From Gambelia wislizenii (taxonomy: Eukaryota; Chordata; Lepidosauria; Squamata; Crotaphytidae): 64,000 nucleotides of DNA. This document shows positions 1 through 11,279 of the stretch, one piece after another (the first letter of the stretch is position 1; every line of letters begins with the position of its first letter). Location of the stretch: NCBI GenBank assembly GCA_030847615.1, contig JAUMIR010000004.1, positions 232,418,501-232,482,500 on the forward strand. The letters run 5' to 3'. A program made the position numbers and the translations under genes. The notes below the pieces were generated by a model. The model saw only the letters and a program-made list of their open reading frames with translations. It made no database searches and was not told the DNA's origin.

Positions 1-686
1 GACTGAGTAAGATTATAGCTGTGAACGAACGGAGAATACTAGGAATAAAAGGGGGAGATATTAAAGGTTTATGAAAGATTTAAAGAAAGAGTTTGAAATT
101 TACCATATGTCGGAGGTGGGTGTGTGGACAGGGAAGCTAGAAAGTTGAAGGGGGACTGAGAGAAACGGAGAGTTGGTGACGGGGAGGGAGAAAGCAGACT
201 TGGAGTAGCGAGAGGAATCAAGAGAGGAAAGTGAAACTGCAGATGATTAAGGGAATATAAGAGCTGAGTGGTGAATATAGTACAAAGGTCGGATCGAGAA
301 CTCAGAAATTGTGAAGACTGAGAGAGAAACCGGGAGACCAAGGGTAGAATTGGGAGGAAGGGGAACGAGAATTAGAAGAAAGAGGAGGAGGAACGGAATG
401 AGAGGTGTGTAAAGGGCTCTAAAAGAATAATACTGTGATTATCTCTACCCCCCCCCAAAAAAAAAAAAAAAAAAAAGTGTGAGGGAAGATTGGGCATTGT
501 GGGGAGGGTAAGGTAAAGAGGAAAAAAAAAACAAATAACAAAATAAAACTACTATAGAGGGAAATAATAATACTAAAATAGAGGGGGTTAGACAATAAAA
601 GGCGGATTTTTGGTCTTTCTTACTTTCTCCTTTCCTTCCATTGGGGAAAAGAGAATAACGAAAAAGGTTTACAAAAAAAATTAGAA
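1..686 (+). promoter_or_regulatory. L1 5' UTR (partial), internal promoter region
   Basis: This is purine-rich leader DNA upstream of ORF1. L1 5' UTRs carry the element's own Pol II promoter, and this stretch occupies that position. A C9 run followed by a long A run (about 449-476) breaks the leader. No TATA box or YY1-like site could be assigned by eye. The element may begin well left of base 1. Confidence 0.6.
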
Positions 687-1748
687 ATGGCGACTGGAAC
701 TAGGAGGGCAGCGCAACCACAAGCACAACAAACGCAATTAGTACTACAAAGAAGGCCTTCCATAGAAGGTACTGCTAAAACACCTGACATGAGCGCAATA
801 ATTTTGGAGGAGATGAGGAAAGAATTCAAAAAAATGAGGCAGGAAATCAGAGAAGAGATGAAAGAGATGAGGGCGGAGCTAAAAGCAGATTTAAAAAAAG
901 AATTAACAAACTTTGGGAAAAAAATTAATAAACTAACTGAGGAAATAGATTTGGTAAAAAAAGAGGTACAGAATATCAAAACAAAAACTCATTCTTTAGA
1001 AGAAACAGCTTCAACAATAATACAAGAACAAGAACAGGAGAAAAACCAAATACTGATGAATGAAATAAGATATAGAGAAAAATGCATAAAGATAAGAGGT
1101 CTCCCGGAGAAGGAAAATGAAAATTTAGAAGAAAGATTAATATCCCCTCTAGCAAAATTCATTGATACAACAGAGGAAAAACTTGAATTACAGATGGATA
1201 AATTTTTCAGAATAAATTCAAATATTGCAAAGGAAAAGAAAATGCCAAGGGATATTGCGGTTTGTTTTACAAGAACTGAGTTAAGAGATCAGGTGATCCA
1301 GAAGAGCTACAATGAAAATCTACAAATAGAGGGAACAGATTTAAAAATATATAAAGATATTTCACCAGTAATCCTAAAAAAAAGACAAGAATACAAATTC
1401 CTGACACAAGTTTTGATGGAAAACAAGATTAACTACAGGTGGGAGAGAGTAGAGGGACTGTCCTTCTATTACCAATATAAAAGAGTCAGAATAAATACAA
1501 TAGAAAAAGCAAAGGAGTTCTGCAAAAGATTAAGGAGAGATGAAAAAGCTAGAGAACAGAAAGGGGAAAAAAAAGGAAGTAAGGAAATGCGAACTCACGA
1601 AGAAGAAGAACAAAACCCAGAAGAAGACTTAGATTTAGAGGAAAGGGAAAAAACAGAAGATGAGGAGGAGAGAGGGATAACAGAAAAAGAAAAAGCAGAA
1701 AAAGACAGAGAAACAGAAGAAGAAAATAGTGAGGAAGACGAAGAATAA
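687..1748 (+). CDS. L1 ORF1 protein (353 aa), RNA-binding chaperone
   Basis: ORF1p coats L1 RNA as a coiled-coil trimer and acts as a nucleic-acid chaperone during retrotransposition (family knowledge). Visible here: a basic, Gln-rich N terminus (residues 1-30); a heptad-rich Glu/Lys/Leu coiled coil (about 38-130); an RRM-like segment starting with CIKIRGLPE at 133-141; a C-terminal domain (about 212-282) with LKIYKD and aromatic or basic patches. A 71-residue tail (283-353) is almost purely Glu/Lys/Arg/Asp and ends SEEDEE. Mammalian ORF1 proteins normally stop near the end of the C-terminal domain, so this acidic tail is distinctive. The start is the first ATG of the frame and fits the spacing to ORF2. 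No frameshift or stop is seen. Confidence 0.93.
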   Translation: MATGTRRAAQPQAQQTQLVLQRRPSIEGTAKTPDMSAIILEEMRKEFKKMRQEIREEMKEMRAELKADLKKELTNFGKKINKLTEEIDLVKKEVQNIKTKTHSLEETASTIIQEQEQEKNQILMNEIRYREKCIKIRGLPEKENENLEERLISPLAKFIDTTEEKLELQMDKFFRINSNIAKEKKMPRDIAVCFTRTELRDQVIQKSYNENLQIEGTDLKIYKDISPVILKKRQEYKFLTQVLMENKINYRWERVEGLSFYYQYKRVRINTIEKAKEFCKRLRRDEKAREQKGEKKGSKEMRTHEEEEQNPEEDLDLEEREKTEDEEERGITEKEKAEKDRETEEENSEEDEE

Positions 1749-1823
1749 AAATAGGAAAGGAAAATTAGAATTAAAATAATAATAATAATAATAATATAAG
1801 GATACATTAAGAGAGGAATAAAC
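1749..1823 (+). other. L1 inter-ORF spacer with (AAT)n
   Basis: A 75-nt non-coding gap separates the ORF1 stop from the ORF2 ATG. It contains an AAT trinucleotide run at about 1774-1797. In L1 elements ORF2 is translated by an inefficient reinitiation-type mechanism through such spacers. Nothing here resembles a conventional ribosome entry site. Confidence 0.7.
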
Positions 1824-4800
1824 ATGGATGTTAAATTTCTTTCATGGAATACGAAAGGAATAAATTCGGCATATAAAAGAAAACAGATATTTCATTACTT
1901 AGAAAAGATGAAACTAGATATTATATGCCTTCAAGAGACTCGGATAAGGAATTGTGATGAAAAATATTTGAAGAACCCTAAATTAGGACAGTCTTTTATA
2001 ACATCAAATGAAAAAAAGAAAAAAGGAGTGGTAATGTACATAAACAGAAGGTTCCAAGCAAAAATGATATTTAAAGATAAAGAAGGCTCATATATAGGGG
2101 TGGAAACCCGAATACATGATGAAAATATGCTGATAATAGGTGTTTACACACCAAATCAAGGACAAGACAAATTTTTCAACAAATTAAAGGAAGATATAAT
2201 GAAGCATACTTCCAACTGGGAAAATACGATAATGCTGGGAGACTGGAACGGAGTATTAGACCCAACAATAGACAGAAAAGCTGGAGATAAGAAAATTCGG
2301 AGAAATCAAGGGAAACTGCCAAAAAACTTTCTAGAAATGAAAGAGGAGCTAGGATTAGTAGACGCATGGAGGGGAAAATATGGGGAGGCAGTAGGATTTA
2401 CCTTCTACTCCGAAGTTCACCGTTCACTTTCCAGGATTGATATGTTTTTTGTCTCAAAAAAAATAATCCCAATTATAAAATCAATGGAAATTAAACCAAA
2501 GTGGACTTCAGATCACAACCCAATTACCCTCTCACTGCTGGGAAAAAGGAAAGAATTTCACTGGCGACTTAATAATAATCTATTAAAAGAAGAAAGAAAC
2601 ATAAAGGAAGCATCAGAAACTCTAAAATATTACTTTACAGAAAATATGACAGAGGAGTTAAAGATGAGTACGATATGGGAAGCCAGCAAAGCGGTAATGA
2701 GGGGGCTTTTTTTGAAGAAAGCAAGTGAAAAAAAAAGGCAAGAGAGAGCGGAATTTAAACAATTATGTCAAGACTTAGCAAGCGAAGAAGCTAAACTGAG
2801 TGAAAAACCAAACAATAAAAAGGTACTAAAAAATATTGAAATAATTAGGAAAAAAATACAGTCAACAACGATAGAAGAAATGGAACAAAAAATAAGAATG
2901 GCAAGGCAAAAACACTTTCAATATGCTAATAAACCTGGCAAGTGGCTTGCCTACAAATTAAAGAAACAAAAAGAAAGAAAAATAATAACGGAAATAAACT
3001 ATAAGGGAAAAAGGGTGGTACAACAAGATCAAATAAAAATCTGCTTTCAAGATTTCTATAAGAAACTATATAGAGAAGAGGCAAGCAGAGAGAAAAGTGA
3101 AAAGCTGATAAACAGCTACCTGGATACACAAGAAATAATCAAACTAACGGAGGATCAAAAAATTGCACTAGATAGAGATATTGCTATAACGGAAATTAAA
3201 GAGGCTATCAAAAGATTAAAACCAGAAAAAAATCCAGGGCCAGACGGATTCACGGCATTATATTATAAAAAACTAGAAGATCAATTACTCATACCCCTTC
3301 AAAAAACATTCAATTTAATAAAGAAGGATGGAGTGCCAGAATCGTGGAAAACGGCAAACATCACAATAATCCCAAAAGATGACAAAGATAGAAGAGATCC
3401 GGCAAATTATAGACCAATCTCGCTACTTAACACAGACTACAAAATATTTACAAGCATATTAGCAGAAAGACTTAAGATTATCCTAAATCAGCTAATTCAT
3501 GAAGACCAAAATGGCTTTCTCCCCAATAGGTATATGAGAAATAATACAAGAACAATAATAGATATACTGGAATATTATGAGAAACATAATGAAAAAAAAT
3601 TGGCATTATGCTTCTTAGACGCGGAGAAAGCCTTTGACAATGTGAATTGGTTATTTATGGGAAAAGTACTAGAGAGAATGAACATAGGTACAAACTTCAG
3701 ACAGTGGATAAATAGGATATATGACGAACAAAAAGCACAAATAATTATTAATGGAGAAAAAACAGGAGCCATTAAAATTAATAAAGGAACGAGACAAGGT
3801 TGTCCATTGTCCCCCCTTTTATTTTTGATGGTAATCGAAATATTAAATAACAATATTAGAAACAACAGGAAATTAAGAGGAGCAAGAATCAAGGGAAATG
3901 AATTTAAGTTGAAAGCTTTCGCAGACGACTTGGCTATTATATTGGAAGATCCACTAGAGCAGATTGAAGAGTTTAAAGGAACATTGGAGAAATTTGCAAC
4001 AGTATCAGGGTTCAGAATCAATAAGGAAAAAACGATTATACTTACTAAAAATATTAATAAAGACGATGAAGCAAAATTAAAAGAGAGTACAGGGTTCAGA
4101 TTAGAGAAAAAAGCTAAGTATTTGGGGATCTGGATAACAAAAAGAAACGCGGATCTCTTTGAGAACAATTATAAAAATATGTGGAAAGATTCAACAAAAG
4201 ATCTGATGAAATGGTCTAATATGAACCTATCTTTGCTAGGAAGGGTAGCAGTAGTAAAAATGATGATCCTCCCGCGGTTTATATTTTTGTTTCAAAATAT
4301 TCCCATAATTACTAACAGTACTTGTTTTAGGACGTGGAATAGAGATATACTTAAATTTATCTGGGAGGGTAAAAAGGCGAGAATAAGGTACAAGCTGATG
4401 ACAGAAAGAAAAGAAAGAGGGGGATTTGCGTTGCCAAATCTTTACAAGTATTACCAGGCATGCTCCCTCAGTTGGATAGAAGAATGGATTCGATTAGATA
4501 ATTCTAAATTGTTGGCTTTAGAGGGACATGATCTTGCTTATGGTTGGCACGCATACTTATTCTACAACAAAAAGAAAGAAAATAGAATATTTGACCATCA
4601 CTATGTCAGAAAAGCATTGCTTAAGGTGTGGATGGAAATAAAGAAAAATTTTTACACAAAATTACCGATGTGGGTATCACCGCAAGAAGCACTGTTTGGT
4701 TTGTCAAAAGTCACTGACCAGGATTGGATAAAATATCAAAATATCTGTATCTACCGAACAAAGAATCAGATAAAATTAAAATCTAGGGAAGAACTACAAG

Positions 4801-5585
4801 GAGAAGGGTATAAAATCAGTTGGTTTTTGTACAAACAGTTACTTGAAAGATTTAAAATGGATGTAAAACTAGAAAACTTCCAAACAGAACAAAATGAAAT
4901 GGAAAAAATAATCTTTGAAGGTAAAAAACAACGAATAGCAAAATATTACAAGGTTTTGATAGAAAGAGAATTAGAAGGGGAGCTAATAAAAGATACAATG
5001 GTAAGGTGGGCCAAAGAGATCGGGCATGTAATTGAATTAGAAAGGTGGGAAAAATCTTGGTATACTACACAAAAATTTACTTTATCCCAAGAACTGAAGG
5101 AAAATTATTACAAAATGTTCTATCAGTGGTACTTGACACCAATTAAGATTGACAAAATGTATAAGACAGGACAAAAGATCTGCTGGAAGTGTGAAAAGTC
5201 AGAAGGTACTTTCCAACATATGTGGTGGAAATGCTCATTTGCAAGAACATATTGGAAGAAAATACATGATAAAATAAAGGAAATTGTAGGTATAAACTTT
5301 CCTTTAGAACCAGAGACATATTTGTTAAATATGGTGGACAAAGTTGGTGCAGGGGGAGAAGTAAAGAAACTTTTACTGTATATGATAACTATAGCAAGGA
5401 TTAAGTATGCCAAATATTGGAAAAGTAAAAGATCTCCCACGGTAGAGGAATGGTTATTAAAATTATTTGATGCAATGGATATGGACAAATTAACAGCTAG
5501 ACTAAAAGATATAGATACAAGAAAGATAGAAACAGAATGGGAACCACTTAAAAAGTTTTGGGAAGGAGGGGAAAGGAGAAGATAA
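1824..5585 (+). CDS. L1 ORF2 protein (1253 aa): endonuclease, reverse transcriptase, zinc knuckle
   Basis: This is the enzyme of target-primed reverse transcription. The N-terminal APE-type endonuclease has the expected residues: N9 in LSWNTKGIN, E38 in LQETR, Y108 in VYTPNQ, D140 and N142 in LGDWNG, D206 in SRIDMF, and D230-H231 in SDHNP. The reverse transcriptase has motif A FLDAEKAFD (Asp599), motif B GTRQGCPLSPLLF (about 655-667) and motif C AFADD (698-702). The C-terminal Cys motif is C1120-x2-C1123-x8-H1132-x4-C1137, the CCHC knuckle typical of L1. The length matches the usual 1250-1280 aa of L1 ORF2. There are no stops, frameshifts or missing catalytic residues, so the copy may be functional. 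Confidence 0.96.
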   Translation: MDVKFLSWNTKGINSAYKRKQIFHYLEKMKLDIICLQETRIRNCDEKYLKNPKLGQSFITSNEKKKKGVVMYINRRFQAKMIFKDKEGSYIGVETRIHDENMLIIGVYTPNQGQDKFFNKLKEDIMKHTSNWENTIMLGDWNGVLDPTIDRKAGDKKIRRNQGKLPKNFLEMKEELGLVDAWRGKYGEAVGFTFYSEVHRSLSRIDMFFVSKKIIPIIKSMEIKPKWTSDHNPITLSLLGKRKEFHWRLNNNLLKEERNIKEASETLKYYFTENMTEELKMSTIWEASKAVMRGLFLKKASEKKRQERAEFKQLCQDLASEEAKLSEKPNNKKVLKNIEIIRKKIQSTTIEEMEQKIRMARQKHFQYANKPGKWLAYKLKKQKERKIITEINYKGKRVVQQDQIKICFQDFYKKLYREEASREKSEKLINSYLDTQEIIKLTEDQKIALDRDIAITEIKEAIKRLKPEKNPGPDGFTALYYKKLEDQLLIPLQKTFNLIKKDGVPESWKTANITIIPKDDKDRRDPANYRPISLLNTDYKIFTSILAERLKIILNQLIHEDQNGFLPNRYMRNNTRTIIDILEYYEKHNEKKLALCFLDAEKAFDNVNWLFMGKVLERMNIGTNFRQWINRIYDEQKAQIIINGEKTGAIKINKGTRQGCPLSPLLFLMVIEILNNNIRNNRKLRGARIKGNEFKLKAFADDLAIILEDPLEQIEEFKGTLEKFATVSGFRINKEKTIILTKNINKDDEAKLKESTGFRLEKKAKYLGIWITKRNADLFENNYKNMWKDSTKDLMKWSNMNLSLLGRVAVVKMMILPRFIFLFQNIPIITNSTCFRTWNRDILKFIWEGKKARIRYKLMTERKERGGFALPNLYKYYQACSLSWIEEWIRLDNSKLLALEGHDLAYGWHAYLFYNKKKENRIFDHHYVRKALLKVWMEIKKNFYTKLPMWVSPQEALFGLSKVTDQDWIKYQNICIYRTKNQIKLKSREELQGEGYKISWFLYKQLLERFKMDVKLENFQTEQNEMEKIIFEGKKQRIAKYYKVLIERELEGELIKDTMVRWAKEIGHVIELERWEKSWYTTQKFTLSQELKENYYKMFYQWYLTPIKIDKMYKTGQKICWKCEKSEGTFQHMWWKCSFARTYWKKIHDKIKEIVGINFPLEPETYLLNMVDKVGAGGEVKKLLLYMITIARIKYAKYWKSKRSPTVEEWLLKLFDAMDMDKLTARLKDIDTRKIETEWEPLKKFWEGGERRR

Positions 5586-6162
5586 TTATCAATAAGAGTT
5601 AAAGTGGTGAGAAGACTAACTCTACAAAAGAACGAAGGGGGAAAATGTGGTGAGAATTGAGTTAAAAAATAGATAAATGAAAGTAACAGATAATTATGGA
5701 TGTTTCTCCGATAAATATGAAAAATGGTATTATGTTGAGTTATTTTTAGGTTTATAATATCCAAAAATAACAACTTAAGGGTAATCGCATGGGCAGAAAA
5801 GAATAAGAGAACAGCGTAGCAAATAGAAAAGCCAACATGGAAGTTGAATGTTGTTGTTGCTGTTTTTTTTTTTTTTTTTTTTTCCTTTCTTATTATTTCT
5901 TCTTATTTTTTTTTCTTTTTCTTATTATTTTATATACATATAGATATATGCGCACATATATATATGTGTGTAGGTATATATATATAATTCATTTTCTTTT
6001 TATGTGTTATTTTTATTTATTTTACTATATAACATCTCAATGTTTTTCTATTTTAATGTAAAAATGAAGTTACAATGGAAAACAACAAGTTTGGTAACGA
6101 TAGAAACAATATGAATGTATGTAACCTGAATAAAAATATATTTCAAAAAAAAAAAAAAAAAA
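5586..6162 (+). other. L1 3' UTR and poly(A) tail
   Basis: A-rich non-coding tail of the L1 element. It contains a T-run at about 5861-5883, an AT/GT-rich alternating stretch (5930-5990), the AATAAA signal at 6129-6134 and the A-tail at 6145-6162. The short Cys-rich frame seen over the T-run is translated low-complexity DNA, not a gene. Confidence 0.85.
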
Positions 6163-9100
6163 GACTAAATTTTAAACTTAAAATTCATCCTTAGACAGAC
6201 AACCAAAAAAAAAAAATCAATGTACCAGGAAGGAAATAGAAGGAAAAATTGTTTTGGTATCCAGTTCACAAATGCTCATTTGGACATGGGACATTTTTTT
6301 ATATTCTACAATACTGGGATCAAAAAGTACTCTACAGCTCAAACAATTCAAACTAACATATGAGGATTCAAGCTTAAAGATACTTTCTGTTTGTGTACTT
6401 GATTGTATTGGCCAGATAAAGCTCATAGTCCATGTGACTATAATTGTAGCACTAATCATGGGAGATCTTGATTTTCATCATACCCTAGGTCAGGGGTGTT
6501 CTTGGGAAGAGCTGTACCACTCTTGAGCTCCACCAGTTCCTAGGATTCCTGCCTGTCCTTCTTCTCATACCAACTAGAGATTCTAGCCCACTTTAGCCCA
6601 ATCCAGGCATGTAGTTTTCTAAGCATATAGAGTGTGTACTCTACTCCTGGCTTCGCTGTGTTGAAGGGTAAGGTCTGTTATAACAGAGATGTACACAGTT
6701 GGAAATCCTGACACAAATACGCATCTTGTTTACTCAGAGCTTTGCAACTATCTTCACTTGAAGGTGGTTCAAGCTCTTTTACCAACTTTTTGCATCAGCA
6801 CAGACAAAACACAGGAGTGAAGAGTCTAAGGCAGAAGGAAGCATCCTCAGGTCCCTCTAAACACTTAAGAAACAAACACCTTAATAGGACTTTCAGAGTG
6901 TAATTGCGTGTGTGTCAGCCTTTCCCAGAAAGCAAAGTGGTAAAAGAATACCCCTTTCAAGCAAGTATCTAGAGGCAATTGTTAACTCCAGGTCACAAAA
7001 GCTAGTAACATTTTGGTACCAAGGCAGAAGAGCAGCTCCTTTAATCAGTTAAGGGCAATAACCCAACAGGGCTATAATAAAGAAAGCAAATGCTTGCTGC
7101 TTTGTTTCATCAGAACGAGCCAAAGTTCTGCCCCAGATTCCCAGCAAAAGCCATGCTTCCTAAATTCCTTTCTTTGCCCTCATGAATTTTATTTGTTGTA
7201 TTCTATACATTATCTGTAACCAGTGGATGTTACTTACATTTATGAAAGCTGACCTACTTTACTGTATTCTTCGACTCCCTCTGCGGGGAAGTATTCTGGT
7301 CTGCCTTGCATGTAGTTGGTGTCATTGCTTAGCTGCTCATCATTCATGGCACAGTAGGGAAGCTAACCTGGAAAAGTTCCAACAAGGAATAATTTACTAG
7401 TAACATCATCTTTGCCAAGCCTTGAAATCAAATTCCAGGCAGCAAGGATGCAAACACAGAAGTGGCTCTCAGTGTGTGGTTTGGATTTGCCCTTGAGTCT
7501 ATATAGAATTGCTTTATAAATGCAGATGAACAGGTGAGAAACACTTGACAGTTTTTAAAGGACCTTTAGAGTAGAGGACACCTGCTAAGAAGTAAAATGG
7601 TAGTGATCATTGTCAGAAATGGTATTCTTTTTCCATGATGAATATGTTACATTCATACTTCATGATTCCTGTCCGATATGGGTAACTGTTTAAATGGTTA
7701 TACCAGGAACTTCTTTGTTTCCAAAATGGCTGCTAGATTCAAACCAGTAAATAAGATGTAGCCCTCTTCTTCTACTGCTTCAGCTTATCAACTTCTCCAG
7801 CATTTGAAACTTCCTAATATTATATATTCCCTTTATATCAAAAGTGAACATTTCTTCCTGTTTCGTGAGTAAAAATTTTCTCCTTGGCCCCTCATATACA
7901 CTACTCCTTATCAGGCCACCTGCTGTCTCTACCTGTTGTTGTTGTTGTTCAGGTTCCTCCATCTTGCCTTGTTCCGTACACTGTGATCCGTAGTCTTGCA
8001 TTTAGCCTGCTTCTTGAGAATTCTTCTCACTCTTCATTCCCACTTTTCATCCACCAGCTTGTTCATACCACAGCCTCCATTCTTCTGCCAGTCTACAGCA
8101 ACCATGAAGAGAGACCTCTCATTTTATCATAAAACTATACCACCCTCTACCTCTGCTTTCTGAAGTAGTTCTCCTGAGATAAAGACAGGTCATTTTCTCC
8201 TCTGTAACAGGGTCACATTAGGACAATATTTTTAAAAACTGAAGTGCAGAGAACATAGGAGTTTATAGTAAGTAAAGAATGTAAGAGCCAAACAAAATTT
8301 CAGGTTAGTGTCTATAAATGAAAACATTTGGAAGCACTGATCATTGCATGCCAGTTTGATGCATGGAAAACACTTCCACAGCAGAAATCACATGTAAATC
8401 AAATGTAGATCAGCATATACAGACAACTGCACAAATGTTTATTTTGTAGTCTGTACAGATAGTATACATATTATTGGAAGTTCTTGTAGTTTACCTACAC
8501 AACCTGTATCTGTGACATAACTTGAACTGTAGCATAACTGATAAAAGTGGGAGAAGGTGTTACTGGCAACAGAATTTAGGTTAGAAAGAAAGCCGTTACT
8601 AATGGGAGATTATGGAGTGTATTATAATAAATCTGAGACAGAGAATATCTTGTCCTCATAGGTCATGTAAGAATGTTCAAATGCATACCACTGTTTCTGA
8701 ATAGATTTAAAATAAAAATAAAAATGGGAAGAGCAGCTTGTTCACATCAGTTGTACAACTACAGGCACCCAGTATGTGTATCCAACAAAATACAAGTATG
8801 TAATATTTATGTAAACCACAATAATACCTTGGAAAGTGGACTGCATCTTGGGATCACCTGGTCTGAGTTTCATATTCCTGGGATCAGTGGTGGTGTGAAA
8901 AATAAAATACCAGTTAGCTGAGCTAAGTCATGAATTGTGAGTACTGTACAATGTTCTCTGTTAACAGAATGGCCAAACAGTCGGAAATAAAGTAGGATAA
9001 TATGTGCCATTATAAAACATGTTGATAGAAAAACTGATTTCTCTACTTGACTAGCAAATTGCAAATAAGTTTGCACACTTGAACACACATAGGTAAAATA

Positions 9101-9734
9101 AGCCTGTTAGTAGGTGGGGGGAACTAGAACAGAATGAAGGCAGAATTAAGTATCTTTATGTTCTATGGATTCCAGTGGGAGAGTTACATGAACAAGGAAT
9201 TAGAGGTTGCTGTCTCAAACTGTCTTAGTAATGATTCCACCACCCCAGAGCAGGCCTACTGTTTCTTATGTAATCCAAATCTCTAGTGAAAGCCAGATCT
9301 GTTGATCTTGCCATGCATGTTGGCTCTTTTTTCCGATTACCTTGTACAACTGTCTTCAGGATTGGGAAGGTCTCCAGTCACATTAACTGTTAGTAGAGAC
9401 TCCCCTGAAGGCAACGACCACTGGAGTACTTTTGGGCTCTTACACGGCCTCTTTCTGTTTGTTGGAACACTGAAGCTATGAAAGTATAAAAAGAAGAGAG
9501 AGACTGAGAGAACAAGAGAGAAAAATAAAGGTATTTTCCGATTAGAAGAGAGGGAGTATTCTGTAGTCCCAAACACACACACATTCATAACCCTCATGTC
9601 CTACCATGCTCACATTCACATTTGGTAGGAAAATGGGAGAGGGCATTCTTATTTTACTCTTGCCTCTTAATGTAATTTTTAAATGGTTTTGATTCTATAG
9701 ATAGTTTAATTACATTTTAACTTACTTGTATTTA
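6163..9734. other. Probable CARMIL1 intron sequence, nothing recognised
   Basis: AT-rich unique-looking DNA. I found no exon with splice sites, no clear repeat and no long frame. Only short chance frames are present, up to 90 codons. Its position 5' of the identified exons on the same strand suggests intron. Confidence 0.5.
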
Positions 9735-9815
9735 TTGCAATTGCTATAAGCTACCTTGGGTCTCAGGGCAAGGCAAAGCTAGAATGTAAATGGGGAAAAA
9801 TACTATCATCATCAT
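9735..9815 (+). repeat. LINE/SINE 3' tail fragment with (ATC)n
   Basis: The string 'ctataagctaccttgggtct' followed by a purine stretch and (atc)n resembles the 'gtaagccgcc...gggtataaata' tail seen at 19,480-19,530 and 29,765-29,825. It is an old 3' end of a SINE or its partner LINE. Confidence 0.45.
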
Positions 9816-9833
9816 CAGGCTCATATCTAGCTA

Positions 9834-10184
9834 TGGTTGAGTCTCCCTTATCCAAAATGTTTGAGACTAGAGGTATTTTGGATTTTGGAATATTTGACAA
9901 TTTGGAATGCTTGCATATGCATAGTAAAGTATCTTGGGAGATGGGACACAAGTATAAACACCTGATATTCAGTTATGTATCATATACATAAATGATACAT
10001 AACTGTCTTTATACACATAGCCTGAAGGTAATTTTATACACAATATTTTTAATAAATTTGTGCATGAAGCAAAGTTTGTGTACATTGACCTATCAGAAAG
10101 CAAAGGTGTCACTACCTCAGCACCCCATGTGGACAATTTTGGAATATTTTGGAATTTGGAATTCCAGATAAGGGAGACTAAACT
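9834..10184 (+). mobile_element. Tigger/pogo-like MITE, copy 1
   Basis: A 351-bp element with imperfect terminal inverted repeats: GGTTGAGTCTCCCTTATCC at the left and the complement of a similar sequence at the right. It is preceded by TA, the pogo/mariner target duplication. The interior ('cacatagcctgaaggtaatt', 'tgtacattgacctatcagaa') is shared in inverted orientation with the copy at 28,712-29,048. Both are non-autonomous. Confidence 0.75.
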
Positions 10185-11068
10185 TGTAACAGTCATGTGC
10201 TGTTCTGTCAAAGTGTCATTTGATTATCCTACTTAGTCTCCCATGTTTTTAAAAAATCAACTTGTTCCTCCCAAGAGGTCAGTCACGCCTTCTTGGTCCT
10301 GTCCTGCTAGTAGTACTCAATGTAACTAAGCTAATTTCCAAAACCAGACCACTGAAATGAAAGTCCAAGAATTTAGGAATGAGCAGAGCTTGGAATGAGC
10401 AGAGCTTTTCTAACTTTCTCCCCACCTGTGCTGGCTATTTTGTTTAAATCCCTCTTTGGTGATTTCTCCCCTTTTTCCATTTCTTGTACATATCACTTTT
10501 GAATCTTAGCTGAGCTAAAAGTTCTTTAGGCAGCCATCTGGTTTCTTTAGACACCTCCATTTTGCTTCCTCATTGGAACTGTTTGAAATGGTGCCTTCAA
10601 TATTGCACTTTTAAGAAGCTCCTATCCATCTCTTCTCTTTTATACCATACCATACCAGCAAAAGCTATTTCATTTTTTGTTTTATTAATAGGGAACTGAA
10701 AAGAACATTATTTCACTCTACTAATTTGTTATGCTGAAGCTGTTGGTACTGTACCTTTTAGAAGGAGATTATGTGTCTTCTCCCATAAGCAAATATTTTT
10801 TTTATATAAAATAGAGCTTAGTAAAATAGAGATCAGTTTTGACATATTCCTCTGTATTACACATTCACATATGGTTTTGTGCTAAAATGTTTTGGGGCAC
10901 TGAGCCATGTTGTGTATAGATGGGGGCAATAGGGGCATATCTACCATTGCTTTCTCTCCACTCTGAACTACCAACTTTAGATCTAAAGCTTCCCTCCTCC
11001 CAAATAGCAGCAGCAGGGATCCCTCCACAAAACGAGGAGAGTGGTGGGAAACTGTTACTTGTTATCAA
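10185..11068. other. Probable CARMIL1 intron, nothing recognised
   Basis: No repeat, exon or regulatory site could be supported by eye, apart from a duplicated 16-17-bp phrase (gaatgagcagagctt) at about 10,377-10,408. Confidence 0.45.
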
Positions 11069-11246
11069 CAGTAAGAGCTATTTAGCAGTGGAATGCACAG
11101 CCTCGGAGTGTGGTAGAGTCTCCATCTTTGGGGGGTTTTAAACCGAGGCTGGATGGCCATCTGTTGGGAATGCTTTGATTGTGTATTCCTGCATGGCAGG
11201 GGGTTGGACTAGATGACCCTTGTGGTCTCTTCCACTCTGTGATTCT
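11069..11246 (+). mobile_element. CR1 LINE 3' end
   Basis: Shows the CR1 3' terminus: the degraded end of the RT frame ('gaggctggatggccatctgt'), then 'cctgcatggcagggggttgg', and a terminal 'ctcttccactctgtgattct' repeat. It is a 5'-truncated, non-functional copy. A 10-bp direct repeat TTTTAGTATT occurs just past it at about 11,248 and 11,268. Confidence 0.85.
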
Positions 11247-11279
11247 GTTTTAGTATTACTCTTCTCTTTTAGTATTCCT

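Larger units (their letters stand above)
1..6162 (+). mobile_element. L1-clade LINE with both ORFs open (5' end beyond window)
   Basis: Non-LTR retrotransposon. In order it shows a purine-rich 5' UTR (1-686, cut by the window edge), ORF1, a 75-nt spacer (1749-1823) holding an (AAT)n run, ORF2, a 3' UTR and an A-tail at 6145-6162 preceded by AATAAA at 6129-6134. The + strand is strongly A-rich throughout, as is usual for L1. Both ORFs are uninterrupted and every endonuclease and RT signature residue I looked for is present, so this is a young and possibly mobile copy. It has the same orientation as the CARMIL1 exons downstream and probably sits in a CARMIL1 intron. The left boundary and left target duplication cannot be seen. 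Confidence 0.95.

Noticed and set aside
3575..4168. 197-codon frame antisense to L1 ORF2, and other antisense frames in the L1
   Set aside because: A shadow of the A-rich ORF2 coding strand. Hydrophobic, low-complexity content with no recognisable domain.
5837..6061. Cys/Phe/Tyr-rich 74-codon frame in the L1 3' UTR
   Set aside because: It translates a T-run and AT repeats. Not a protein.
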